This document shows positions 1 through 5,529 of a DNA stretch of 5,529 bases, piece after piece (position 1 is the stretch's first letter; every line of letters begins with the position of its first letter). The translations under genes and the position numbers were made by a program. The notes below the pieces were generated by a model. It did not search any database. It was not told the origin of the DNA and saw only the letters and a program-made list of their open reading frames with translations. Origin of the DNA: an uncultured Eubacteriales bacterium. Its GTDB lineage: Bacteria; Bacillota; Clostridia; Oscillospirales; Oscillospiraceae. The DNA lies in the NCBI GenBank assembly GCA_902475435.1, contig CABRZL010000122.1, positions 1-5,529 on the forward strand, written 5' to 3'.

Positions 1-1509
1 GGAAGCGGCCTTGTTGCAGGGTGCCGAGCTGCTGATCTTGGAAAGTCGGTAATTGTGTTGGAAAAGGATAAACGGACTTTAGGCGGCGGCATGAATATGG
101 CTTCCACAATGCGTACATTCGGAAGCAAATGGCAAAAAGAAAGAAATCTTCCGGATACAACGATGCTGTATCTTCGAAATCGAATGGATGAGACTTTTTG
201 GAGAATTGATCGGAAATTGGCGGTCAATGTGATTCGCGGTACTGGACAATTTTTTGATTGGTTCTGTGAGATTGCGCCTCAGGAGGTAATCGATCAATTT
301 ACTGTAGGCCGATATGTATTTGATGAGGAATCTGATGGGCCGTTGGGGCCTCAATGCAGTGCCCATGGAGATGAAAAAAACATGGCAAATGGAGGCACAG
401 GCCATGGGAAAGGCAGTGGGCGCCTCATTGTCGAAACCACGGCGCAAAAGCTTCGTGAAAAAGGCGGAGAGATTCTTATGGGTGCCGTCACAGAGAAAAT
501 CATAGTAAAAGATGGGAAGGTCACCGGCGTAGTGGTAAAACAAGGGGACGAAAACATTGAGATTGTTTGCAAGGCTGTAATATTGGCTTCGGGGAGCTGG
601 ATTCGGAATCAGGAAGTTGTGAGAAAATATTACCCGGAGCTTGCGGCCGCACAACCATATATGGGAGAAAGCCCGCATATGAACTGGAATTATACTGGCG
701 ACGGGCTGAAGCTGGCTGAGGATGCCGGCGCACTGATGGATGAAAAAAATCGGACCATACGTATGATGGGGCCGATGACCATGTGCCGTAGCCGTGTGAT
801 GGGTGATATGGCCAATTCTGCTTATGCGATTTATGTCAATCAAGAGGGAAAACGCTATATTTGCGAAGGGTCGCAGCTTCGCATAGGCGTATTTGATTCG
901 GGGTCCGTTCAGGTAGAGCAGCCCAAAGGTAAAGTATATGTGATCTTTGATGAGAGTGCACTGGCGCATGCGGTTGCCGATGGGGATAATCAGCCACAGC
1001 CTCAGTTGGCAATGCCGTTTGGAGCAAGTCATTTTCCAGAGACAATGGAAGAGGTACATGCGGAAATAGATCCAGCGCTGGAGAAGAATGACGGTGTGAT
1101 TTTCCGGGCCAATACGTTAGAGGAATTGGCAAACAAATTGGGGTTGAACGCTGCGGCGCTCCAGGAGACAGTGGATACCTATAACAAAAATTGCGCTGAA
1201 GGAATGGATTGGGACTGCTTTAAACCGTCTGAATGGCTCCAGCCAATCAACCAAGCGCCCTTCTATGCGGTAAAGGCGTCGCTTGGGACAGACGGCGCTT
1301 TTGGAGGCGTAGAGATTGATGAGCATATGAGAGCGAAAGCTGCAAATGGTGGCGTAGTGGATGGCCTGTACGTAGTAGGAGATTTGGCTTCCGGTCGATT
1401 TATCAATATGACGGGGATCAAAAAACAGATCATCAACGATATGTCATTTGCGCTGTCCAGCGGTTTTATCGCAGCAGAACATGCAGCTTCTTATATAGCC
1501 GGAAAATAA
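1..1509 (+). CDS. FAD-dependent oxidoreductase of the fumarate reductase/SdhA flavoprotein superfamily, 5'-truncated by the window edge
   Basis: The frame is open from base 1, so the true start lies outside the window and 502 codons are visible. It begins inside the Rossmann dinucleotide fold: GSGLVAG at visible residues 1-7 is the tail of the FAD-binding glycine motif, followed by a strand ending in VIVLEK and then GGG. Other family hallmarks are ILASGSW (about 194-200), TGDGLKLAEDAGA (about 232-244), GKRY..E (about 283-289), YVIFDESA (about 313-320), GAFGGVEID (about 432-440), GLYVVGDLASG (about 455-465) and a C-terminal FAD-contact helix. The family transfers hydride through FAD to alkenes such as fumarate or urocanate, or dehydrogenates the saturated product. 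The substrate here is unknown: the HTMGG and NRLGGN boxes of true fumarate reductases are replaced by TDGAFGG and GRFINMTG. Any N-terminal signal, FMN-binding or haem domain would be out of view. A terminator follows directly, so this is the last gene of its transcript. Confidence 0.9.
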   Translation, partial: GSGLVAGCRAADLGKSVIVLEKDKRTLGGGMNMASTMRTFGSKWQKERNLPDTTMLYLRNRMDETFWRIDRKLAVNVIRGTGQFFDWFCEIAPQEVIDQFTVGRYVFDEESDGPLGPQCSAHGDEKNMANGGTGHGKGSGRLIVETTAQKLREKGGEILMGAVTEKIIVKDGKVTGVVVKQGDENIEIVCKAVILASGSWIRNQEVVRKYYPELAAAQPYMGESPHMNWNYTGDGLKLAEDAGALMDEKNRTIRMMGPMTMCRSRVMGDMANSAYAIYVNQEGKRYICEGSQLRIGVFDSGSVQVEQPKGKVYVIFDESALAHAVADGDNQPQPQLAMPFGASHFPETMEEVHAEIDPALEKNDGVIFRANTLEELANKLGLNAAALQETVDTYNKNCAEGMDWDCFKPSEWLQPINQAPFYAVKASLGTDGAFGGVEIDEHMRAKAANGGVVDGLYVVGDLASGRFINMTGIKKQIINDMSFALSSGFIAAEHAASYIAGK

Positions 1510-1514
1510 GGGCC

Positions 1515-1562
1515 AATTCCCCGGACAAATTTGATTTGTTCCGGGGAATTTTCTTGTCTTTT
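1515..1562 (+). terminator. Rho-independent terminator of the flavoprotein gene
   Basis: A stem pairs AATTCCCCGG plus ACAAAT (1515-1530) with ATTTGT plus CCGGGGAATT (1534-1550). There is one bulged T in the right arm and a 3-nt TTG loop. A T-rich tract, TTCTTGTCTTTT, follows to about 1562. The hairpin starts six bases after the TAA stop. The left side lacks an A-tract, so it should work only for the + strand. Confidence 0.9.
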
Positions 1563-1582
1563 GTGCCAAAAGAGAGTATGAT
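1554..1582 (+). promoter_or_regulatory. Candidate sigma-A promoter for the small gene
   Basis: TTGTCT (1554-1559) and TATGAT (1577-1582) are separated by 17 nt. They match the TTGACA/TATAAT consensus at 4/6 and 5/6 positions. The -35 sits in the T-tract of the preceding terminator, a common economical arrangement. Transcription would start near 1589 and leave a leader of about 130 nt before the preferred ATG. The call rests on sequence match only. Confidence 0.45.
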
Positions 1583-1636
1583 AAGAAAAATCGTGGAAAT
1601 TATAAAAAGCAATAAAGCAAAAATGGAGGCGCCCGG

Positions 1637-1665
1637 ATTATGTGCTGAGATATGGGCACCATAAT
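1637..1665 (+). other. Leader hairpin over a two-codon ORF and an alternative GTG start
   Basis: ATTATG+TGC (1637-1645) can pair with GCA+CATAAT (1656-1658 and 1660-1665), with one bulged C at 1659 and a 10-nt loop. The stem covers the sequence ATGTGCTGA (1640-1648), a two-codon Met-Cys ORF, and the GTG at 1642. Both lie downstream of a strong GGAGG at 1625-1629. An overlapping 13-codon ORF (ATG at 1623, stop at 1662) runs through the same place. It could be a leader that tunes translation, or chance; no known riboswitch class was recognised. Confidence 0.3.
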
Positions 1666-1722
1666 ATTCGTTGGAGCCTTAGAAGGTATAGGATCGTTAT
1701 GGCGTTGAGTGAGGAAACATGT

Positions 1723-2031
1723 ATGGAAAAACTGGAGATAGAATTTACGCAGGAGCTATTGAAAATACTGGATGAAGCAGAACGGATTACTGGAGTAGCG
1801 GATATGCAGCTCAAAACGCAGATACAGAAACATGGCGGAGTGCGCGCAATTAAGGAAAAATTGAAACGAAAGCAGATTTCACGACAGTTTTCGTTGCTGG
1901 AGGAGAAGAAAAGACTGAAATTAAGTCCGGAATACTTGGTAATCCAGGGGAAGTTTGGCGCGCTGTTTACAGATGATGAGGTCAATCTGTGCTTAGAAGT
2001 GCTTTTGGAAGCAGGAGCTTTTTCTAAATAA
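1723..2031 (+). CDS. Small conserved-type protein of unknown function (102 aa)
   Basis: The protein is soluble, charged and mostly helical, with no membrane segment, signal peptide, metal-binding cluster or enzyme motif. Its C-terminal half follows a pattern I recall in small Clostridia hypothetical proteins: a Gly-Gly turn (KHGGVRAIKEKL), an aromatic-Leu stretch (FSLLEEKKRLKLS), then EYLV and a LFTDDEV box before a final short helix. The usual RLDLT-E motif is here KRLKLSPE, so this would be a divergent member. I prefer the ATG at 1723 because the family-like region begins there and GAGG (1711-1714) stands 8 nt upstream. ATG 1699 (AGGA nearby) adds 8 residues. GTG 1642, behind GGAGG at a loose 12 nt, adds 27 mostly basic residues (MLRYGHHNIRW...) that do not look family-like. 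It lies between two terminator- or promoter-bounded units, so it is probably monocistronic. Function is unknown. Confidence 0.7.
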   Translation: MEKLEIEFTQELLKILDEAERITGVADMQLKTQIQKHGGVRAIKEKLKRKQISRQFSLLEEKKRLKLSPEYLVIQGKFGALFTDDEVNLCLEVLLEAGAFSK

Positions 2032-2055
2032 GCATAAGAAAATTTTTCAAATAAA

Positions 2056-2110
2056 GTTCAAACATCGTTTGGACAATAGTAATAGTTTGGACATAATTAG
2101 AAATTACTAT
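2056..2110 (+). promoter_or_regulatory. htrA promoter with overlapping direct and inverted repeats (candidate operator)
   Basis: A candidate promoter has -35 TTGGAC (2069-2074), a 17-nt spacer and -10 CATAAT (2092-2097). The 9-mer GTTTGGACA occurs twice, at 2067-2075 and 2085-2093, exactly 18 bp apart. The first copy covers the -35 and the second touches the -10. GTTCAAAC (2056-2063) forms an inverted repeat with the first copy, with one G-T wobble and a 3-nt loop. ATAGTAAT (2076-2083) and ATTACTAT (2103-2110) form a perfect 8-bp inverted repeat around the -10. HtrA genes in Gram-positives are commonly stress-induced through two-component regulators. A response regulator binding direct repeats would fit, but the regulator is unknown and the motif does not match the CtsR operator I know. 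Confidence 0.5.
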
Positions 2111-2133
2111 GAGAGCATAAATAAAATCCTATT

Positions 2134-2140
2134 AAAGGAG
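2134..2140 (+). promoter_or_regulatory. Ribosome binding site of htrA
   Basis: AAAGGAG ends 10 nt before the ATG at 2151. It is the strongest Shine-Dalgarno match in this gap and fixes the start of the protease gene. Confidence 0.85.
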
Positions 2141-2150
2141 TGGAAATATT

Positions 2151-3659
2151 ATGAGTGACAGATTTGATTACAATATGGGTCCGGACAATCAGAGGCCTGA
2201 AAATAATCCGCAAAACAACTCGGTGCCCCAGCAGGAAAATGGTGCCTATCGCTACAGCGGAAGCAATATACCGGGCAGCGAACAGTCGGAGCCTTCTAGC
2301 TATGGAACCCAAGGTGCTTATAGTACGTCCAGTGGAAGCACGAATTCTGACGTTGGACAAAACCCAATGGCCAACTATAATGTAACACCTCCTCAGCCGG
2401 AAAAGAAATCCGGCGGTGGCAAGCGTATTATTGCTATTGCCATTGTCTGCGCTTTACTTGGCGGTGTTGGTGGAGGTGCGGCTGTTGGCATGGCGTTGAG
2501 AGGTGGTAACGCTACAGAAGCCACAACTGTGGAAGACGATGAAGCGACGGTTCAAAATAACGAGGCGGAAAGTTCTGATGCAGAGGAAGTTAACGGCAAT
2601 ATCAACAGCACTGTGATTGATGTGAAAACCAATTCACAGACTACCAATATGACGCCACAGGATGTATATGAACAATATGTCAATGCTGTGGTAGCAATCT
2701 CCAACGAAGGTACAACAACCAATGTGTTTGGCCAGGTTTCGGAAACAGCGTCTTCAGGAAGCGGTTTTATTATTTCGGAGGACGGCTACATTGTGACCAA
2801 TAATCATGTGGTGGAGGGAGCGCAAAAGCTTACTGTTACCATGACCAATGGAGAGGAATATGACGCGACGGTGATTGGTGCGGATGAAGAGAATGATGTT
2901 GCGCTGATTAAAATTGATGCAACTGGCCTTCCGACTGTTTCCATTGGGGACTCAGATAGTATTGAAGTGGGCCAGCAGGTTTGCGCTATCGGCAATCCAT
3001 TGGGTGAACTTACAAACACGTTGACAGTTGGATATGTATCTGCACTGGATCGTGAAATCAATGAGAACGGTACGCCGATCAATATGTTCCAAACTGACTG
3101 TGCCATTAACTCCGGAAACTCTGGAGGACCTATCTTTGATATGCACGGTAACGTAGTAGGAATTACAACCGCAAAATACTCTTCCAGCGGAAGTTCTTAC
3201 GCTGCTTCGATTGAGGGAATCGGCTTTTGTATTCCCGTCAATGATGCGATGGATATTGTGAGTGATTTGCTGGAATACGGCTATGTTAAAGGCCGTCCGT
3301 CTTTGGGAATTACCTGTCAGGCAATCTCTTCAACTGTGACTCAGTATTATAATCTTCCGACTGGAATTTATGTAAACTCCGTTGAAGCGGATTCAGCTGC
3401 CGATAAAGCTGGCATTCAGCAGGGAGACATCATTACGGCAGTGGACGGCACTGAGGTGCAGAGTGTAACAGATTTTAAGGCACTATTGAAAAACTATACA
3501 GCTGGGGATACTGCGATACTATCCATTTATCGGAGTTCTACGGCGGAATCTCTTGATATTTCGATCACCTTTGATGAGAAGAACATGACGACCAAGGCAA
3601 GTGCAGAGACACAGCAGGGGGAGCAAATGGTTCCTGTTATACCAGGGAATCTGTCCTAA
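2151..3659 (+). CDS. htrA: HtrA/DegP-family membrane-anchored serine protease (S1C, one PDZ domain)
   Basis: This 502-residue protein has the usual Gram-positive HtrA plan. Residues 1-85 are a low-complexity Q/N/S/G/P/Y-rich cytoplasmic tail. About 91-116 form one membrane helix (RIIAIAIVCALLGG...), preceded by KKSGGGKR, giving an N-in orientation with the rest outside the cell. An acidic/Asn linker (about 120-168) follows. The trypsin-like domain (about 170-372) carries the full triad: His219 in TNNHVVEG, Asp249 in ENDVALI and Ser324 in GNSGGP. A single PDZ domain spans about 384-475 (SLGITC, GIYVNSV, AGIQQGDIITAVDG), with a short Gln-rich tail after it. The family degrades misfolded exported proteins and is usually induced by secretion or heat stress. 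The gene has its own promoter and terminator and looks monocistronic. All catalytic residues are present, so it should be active. No adjacent two-component system is in view. Confidence 0.95.
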   Translation: MSDRFDYNMGPDNQRPENNPQNNSVPQQENGAYRYSGSNIPGSEQSEPSSYGTQGAYSTSSGSTNSDVGQNPMANYNVTPPQPEKKSGGGKRIIAIAIVCALLGGVGGGAAVGMALRGGNATEATTVEDDEATVQNNEAESSDAEEVNGNINSTVIDVKTNSQTTNMTPQDVYEQYVNAVVAISNEGTTTNVFGQVSETASSGSGFIISEDGYIVTNNHVVEGAQKLTVTMTNGEEYDATVIGADEENDVALIKIDATGLPTVSIGDSDSIEVGQQVCAIGNPLGELTNTLTVGYVSALDREINENGTPINMFQTDCAINSGNSGGPIFDMHGNVVGITTAKYSSSGSSYAASIEGIGFCIPVNDAMDIVSDLLEYGYVKGRPSLGITCQAISSTVTQYYNLPTGIYVNSVEADSAADKAGIQQGDIITAVDGTEVQSVTDFKALLKNYTAGDTAILSIYRSSTAESLDISITFDEKNMTTKASAETQQGEQMVPVIPGNLS

Positions 3660-3686
3660 ATAAAAGTGAAAGAAAAATAGAGAGAT

Positions 3687-3723
3687 AAAAATCCGGGAGT
3701 CTAATTGACTCCCGGATTTTTAT
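3687..3723 (+). terminator. Perfect-stem terminator after htrA, potentially bidirectional
   Basis: AAAAATCCGGGAGTC (3687-3701) pairs without mismatch with GACTCCCGGATTTTT (3707-3721) around a TAATT loop. Two further A-T pairs are possible on the outside (3685-3686 with 3722-3723). The A-run on one side and T-run on the other would let it stop transcription from either strand, although no gene on the minus strand is visible downstream. Confidence 0.92.
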
Positions 3724-3802
3724 GTAAATTCATATTTTTCTGTTATAACCTCTTATGGAGCGTAGAAGATAATGGTAGGTTTATATGTTTTTTAACAAAT
3801 TT

Positions 3803-3832
3803 TTGTGTTGAAATTGATACATATAGTATAAA
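3803..3832 (+). promoter_or_regulatory. Candidate promoter of the sugar ABC transporter operon
   Basis: TTGTGT (3803-3808) and TATAAA (3827-3832) are separated by 18 nt in an AT-rich stretch. An alternative -35-like TTGAAA at 3808-3813 is too close to this -10. The match is moderate, and the start point could instead come from the extended -10 at 3741-3749. Confidence 0.38.
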
Positions 3833-3887
3833 AGTAAAATTTTGTTCATAAATACGGCAAAAAAAGCCGGAATTTCAAGATGAATCT

Positions 3888-3935
3888 ATTGCAAAATGCT
3901 GAATTTGATGCTATATTTATTGCGAAAATGTGAAT
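3888..3935 (+). repeat. Imperfect 17-bp direct repeat upstream of the sugar transporter
   Basis: ATTGCAAAATGCTGAAT (3888-3904) and ATTGCGAAAATGTGAAT (3919-3935) align with one inserted G and one missing C. Their starts are 31 bp apart, close to three helical turns, which places them on the same DNA face. They lie between the candidate promoter and the ribosome binding site. A repressor or activator site is possible; the protein is not in the window. Confidence 0.4.
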
Positions 3936-3948
3936 CCAACGTTGTTGG
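3936..3948 (+). repeat. Short palindrome just upstream of the ATPase ribosome binding site
   Basis: CCAAC-GTT-GTTGG is a perfect 5-bp inverted repeat around 3 nt, extendable by one T-A pair (3935/3949). It ends 10 nt before AAGGAGG. It may be a weak RNA hairpin or a half-hidden operator. The stem is short, so chance is possible. Confidence 0.35.
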
Positions 3949-3958
3949 AATTACATGG

Positions 3959-3965
3959 AAGGAGG
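3959..3965 (+). promoter_or_regulatory. Ribosome binding site that fixes the TTG start
   Basis: AAGGAGG, a near-perfect Shine-Dalgarno, ends 9 nt before the TTG at 3975. The in-frame GTG at 3930 has no such site and would add 15 residues not typical of the family, so the TTG is chosen. Confidence 0.85.
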
Positions 3966-3974
3966 CGTAGCATT

Positions 3975-5507
3975 TTGGATCATAAAAAGGTGATTGTAGA
4001 GTTAAAAGAAATCACAAAAATCTTTCCCGGCGTAAAGGCGCTAGATGGCGTTTCTTTTGACATTCGGGAAGGAGAGGTCCATTCTCTGTGCGGTGAAAAT
4101 GGTGCAGGAAAAAGCACGTTGATTAAGGTGATGACGGGAGCGCATCAGGCGGATGGCGGTGAATTCCTCATTGATGGCGCGCCGGTACATATTAAAAGCA
4201 CCCAAGAATCCATTTCTTTGGGAATCTCCTGCGTATACCAGGAGCTTTCTATTGCACCGCAGCTGGATGTTGCAAAGAATCTGTTCATTGGGAATCTACC
4301 TATGAAGAGCGGAATGGTAGATCATAAAACATTATATCGCCGGTCTTCAGAGATTTTATCGGAATTAGGGATGGAGATTTCTCCGAAGACAATCGCCGGA
4401 GATCTGTCGGTGGGACAGCAGCAGATGATTGAGATCGGCCGGGCGCTGACGCGGAATGCTCGGGTGATTATTATGGATGAGCCGACTTCATCATTGTCTG
4501 AATCTGAGACAGAGACCTTGTTTGGCGTAATTAAAAAATTGACAGAAAAGAACATCGCTGTGGTGTATATCTCTCATAAACTGGATGAGGTCATGTATCT
4601 TTCGGATCGAATTACGGTTATTCGAGATGGAAAGAACATTATCAGCAAAAATAAGGATGAGATTACACAGGATGAATTGATTGCCAATATGATTGGCCGT
4701 CCTCTGCAAAACCTGTATTTAAAAGAATCCGCTGAGTTTGGCGAAACCATGCTGGAAATTAAAAATTTAAGCCGTAAAGGCGTATTTGAAGATATTTCTT
4801 TTTCGGTGCGAAAGGGCGAGGTGCTGGGCTTTTTTGGGTTGGTAGGCGCTGGACGCAGTGAAATTATGCGAGCTATTTTTGGTGTAGATAAGTATAACTC
4901 CGGTGAAGTGATTTTGGATGGTAAGAAGCTTCGAGGAGGAGATCCGGTTGCGGCAATCAAGGCTGGTATTGGTTTCTGTACCGAGGACCGAAAAAAAGAA
5001 GGCTTGGCGCTGAAACTCTCAATTTTATTGAATATGACCTTGGTTCGGTTGCCGTTGTTGTCCCGGCTGGGCGTCATTAAGCGAAAGGAACAGAAAGCTG
5101 CGGCGGATACCTATATGGAGTCTATTTCGATAAAAGCACCGTCTGTCTATCAGCTGGTGGGCAATCTATCAGGTGGAAATCAGCAAAAGGTCGTTGTGGC
5201 AAAGTGGCTGATGATGAATCCGAAAGTGCTTATAGTAGATGAACCTACCCGCGGCATTGATGTTGGATCAAAGTCCGAGATCTATGGCCTGTTGTCGGAT
5301 CTTGCAAAACAGGGAATGGCAATCATTGTAGTTTCTTCTGAGATTGAAGAAATTATGGGAGTTTGTGATAGCGTAGTCACGATATTTGAAGGGAAAAAGA
5401 CGGCTCAAATGGAGATTACGCCGGAATTAACGCGAGAAAAGGTTTTAGCTTGCGCATTGGGGAAGACAAATGCTGTAGGGGATGGAAAGGGGGCGATAGC
5501 CCAATGA
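3975..5507 (+). CDS. Sugar ABC transporter ATP-binding protein, RbsA/MglA/XylG (CUT2) type
   Basis: This 510-residue cytoplasmic protein has two fused ABC ATPase domains, the usual length for the CUT2 family that energises uptake of monosaccharides such as ribose, galactose or xylose. Domain 1 has Walker A GENGAGKST (40-48), Q-loop Gln89, signature LSVGQQQ (144-150), Walker B VIIMDEP (164-170) with Glu169, and switch His201. Domain 2 has the degenerate Walker A GLVGAGRSE (288-296), LSGGNQQ (398-404), VLIVDEP (418-424) and VSSE in place of the switch His. This asymmetry is normal for the family. The EDRKKEGL stretch and the SLSESE after Walker B favour sugar (CUT2) over the related nucleoside (NupO-like) ATPases. 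The start is TTG with AAGGAGG 9 nt upstream. The stop overlaps the next gene by four bases, implying translational coupling with a membrane subunit. The exact sugar cannot be told from the ATPase. Confidence 0.93.
   Translation: MDHKKVIVELKEITKIFPGVKALDGVSFDIREGEVHSLCGENGAGKSTLIKVMTGAHQADGGEFLIDGAPVHIKSTQESISLGISCVYQELSIAPQLDVAKNLFIGNLPMKSGMVDHKTLYRRSSEILSELGMEISPKTIAGDLSVGQQQMIEIGRALTRNARVIIMDEPTSSLSESETETLFGVIKKLTEKNIAVVYISHKLDEVMYLSDRITVIRDGKNIISKNKDEITQDELIANMIGRPLQNLYLKESAEFGETMLEIKNLSRKGVFEDISFSVRKGEVLGFFGLVGAGRSEIMRAIFGVDKYNSGEVILDGKKLRGGDPVAAIKAGIGFCTEDRKKEGLALKLSILLNMTLVRLPLLSRLGVIKRKEQKAAADTYMESISIKAPSVYQLVGNLSGGNQQKVVVAKWLMMNPKVLIVDEPTRGIDVGSKSEIYGLLSDLAKQGMAIIVVSSEIEEIMGVCDSVVTIFEGKKTAQMEITPELTREKVLACALGKTNAVGDGKGAIAQ
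5486..5493 (+). promoter_or_regulatory. Ribosome binding site of the downstream gene
   Basis: AAAGGGGG lies inside the 3' end of the ATPase gene and ends 10 nt before the ATG at 5504. It supports that ATG as a genuine start. Confidence 0.6.
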
Positions 5508-5529
5508 GTGAAAAGAGCACGAGAACGGC
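5504..5529 (+). CDS. Start of the next operon gene, presumably the CUT2 permease (truncated by the window end)
   Basis: Only eight complete codons (MSEKSTRT) are visible. The ATG overlaps the ATPase TGA stop in an ATGA arrangement and has a G-rich ribosome binding site. In CUT2 operons an RbsC-type inner membrane permease commonly follows the ATPase. A short charged/polar cytoplasmic N-terminus would suit that, but identity here is inferred from position alone. Confidence 0.6.

Larger units (their letters stand above)
3660..3974 (+). other. 315-nt intergenic region between htrA and the sugar transporter
   Basis: This AT-rich stretch has no convincing gene. It holds the htrA terminator (3687-3723), a possible extended -10 TGTTATAAC (3741-3749) without a -35, a candidate promoter at 3803-3832, an imperfect 17-bp direct repeat (3888-3904 and 3919-3935), the palindrome CCAACGTTGTTGG (3936-3948) and the ribosome binding site of the ATPase (3959-3965). 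The 140 nt between the candidate promoter and the start codon is long enough for leader control. I did not recognise a riboswitch or a catabolite-control (cre) site. Confidence 0.6.

Noticed and set aside
79..1059. A 326-codon open frame on the minus strand, opposite the flavoprotein gene
   Set aside because: It is antisense to a clear conserved protein. The translation is rich in His, Cys, Ile and Arg without domain structure, and no ribosome binding site stands out. It is a by-product of codon bias on the other strand.
2038..2075. A terminator after the small gene (GAAAATTTTTC, and GTTCAAAC/GTTTGGAC)
   Set aside because: The first is a short AT palindrome without a GC stem and the second has no T-tract. 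They fit better as promoter-region repeats, so read-through from the small gene into htrA cannot be excluded.
3853..3870. CGGC-A7-GCCG hairpin in the intergenic region, considered as a terminator
   Set aside because: The stem has four pairs only, the outer extension is full of mismatches and no T-run follows.
3880..3933. A 17-codon ORF (MNLLQNAEFDAIFIAKM) ahead of the sugar transporter, considered as a leader peptide
   Set aside because: It has only a weak GGAA-like site upstream and shows no run of regulatory codons or downstream attenuator hairpin. It overlaps the direct repeat, which explains part of its sequence.
4574..5077. A 167-codon open frame on the minus strand inside the ABC ATPase gene
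   Set aside because: It lies opposite conserved ABC motifs, and its Ser/Pro-rich translation resembles no family.
1..5529. A linked novel system made of flavoprotein, small protein, HtrA and sugar transporter
   Set aside because: Terminators after the flavoprotein and after htrA, plus separate candidate promoters, split the genes into independent units, and their roles do not connect. No mobile, defence or phage signatures are visible.

Overview
The window looks like chromosomal DNA from a low-to-mid-GC Gram-positive anaerobe, most likely a gut-type Clostridia (Lachnospiraceae or Oscillospiraceae). The evidence is: strong GGAGG-type ribosome binding sites, GTG/TTG start codons, a single-PDZ membrane-anchored HtrA with a long Q/N/S-rich cytoplasmic tail, a FAD-dependent reductase of the kind that is abundant in such genomes, and compact rho-independent terminators. 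This placement is inferred from style; there is no rRNA or other marker gene in view.

Layout, all on the + strand: (1) the 3' part of a flavoprotein of the fumarate reductase/succinate dehydrogenase FAD superfamily (1-1509, 5' end outside the window), closed by a strong terminator. (2) A leader of about 210 nt with a candidate promoter, a hairpin and a well-placed Shine-Dalgarno (SD) sequence that faces only a two-codon ORF or a GTG start. It leads into a small uncharacterised protein gene (1723-2031; possible longer starts at 1699 and 1642). (3) A 119-nt gap holding a good candidate promoter whose -35 and -10 are overlapped by a GTTTGGACA direct repeat, followed by htrA, a membrane-tethered S1C serine protease (2151-3659), closed by a perfect 15-bp-stem terminator that could work in both directions. 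(4) A 315-nt intergenic region with a candidate promoter, an imperfect 17-bp direct repeat and a short palindrome. This leads to a two-domain sugar ABC ATPase of the RbsA/MglA (CUT2) type with a TTG start (3975-5507). (5) The first codons of the next gene, which overlaps it by four bases (ATGA) and is presumably the permease.

The genes appear to be four transcription units that happen to be adjacent: anaerobic flavin reductase, small unknown protein, envelope protein quality control, and sugar uptake. Terminators and promoters separate them, and nothing in the sequence ties them into one pathway. I see no mobile element, CRISPR array, tRNA or rRNA, and no convincing undescribed multi-gene system. 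The most unusual items are the repeat-decorated htrA promoter, the leader of the small gene, the altered substrate pocket of the flavoprotein, and the repeats ahead of the sugar transporter.
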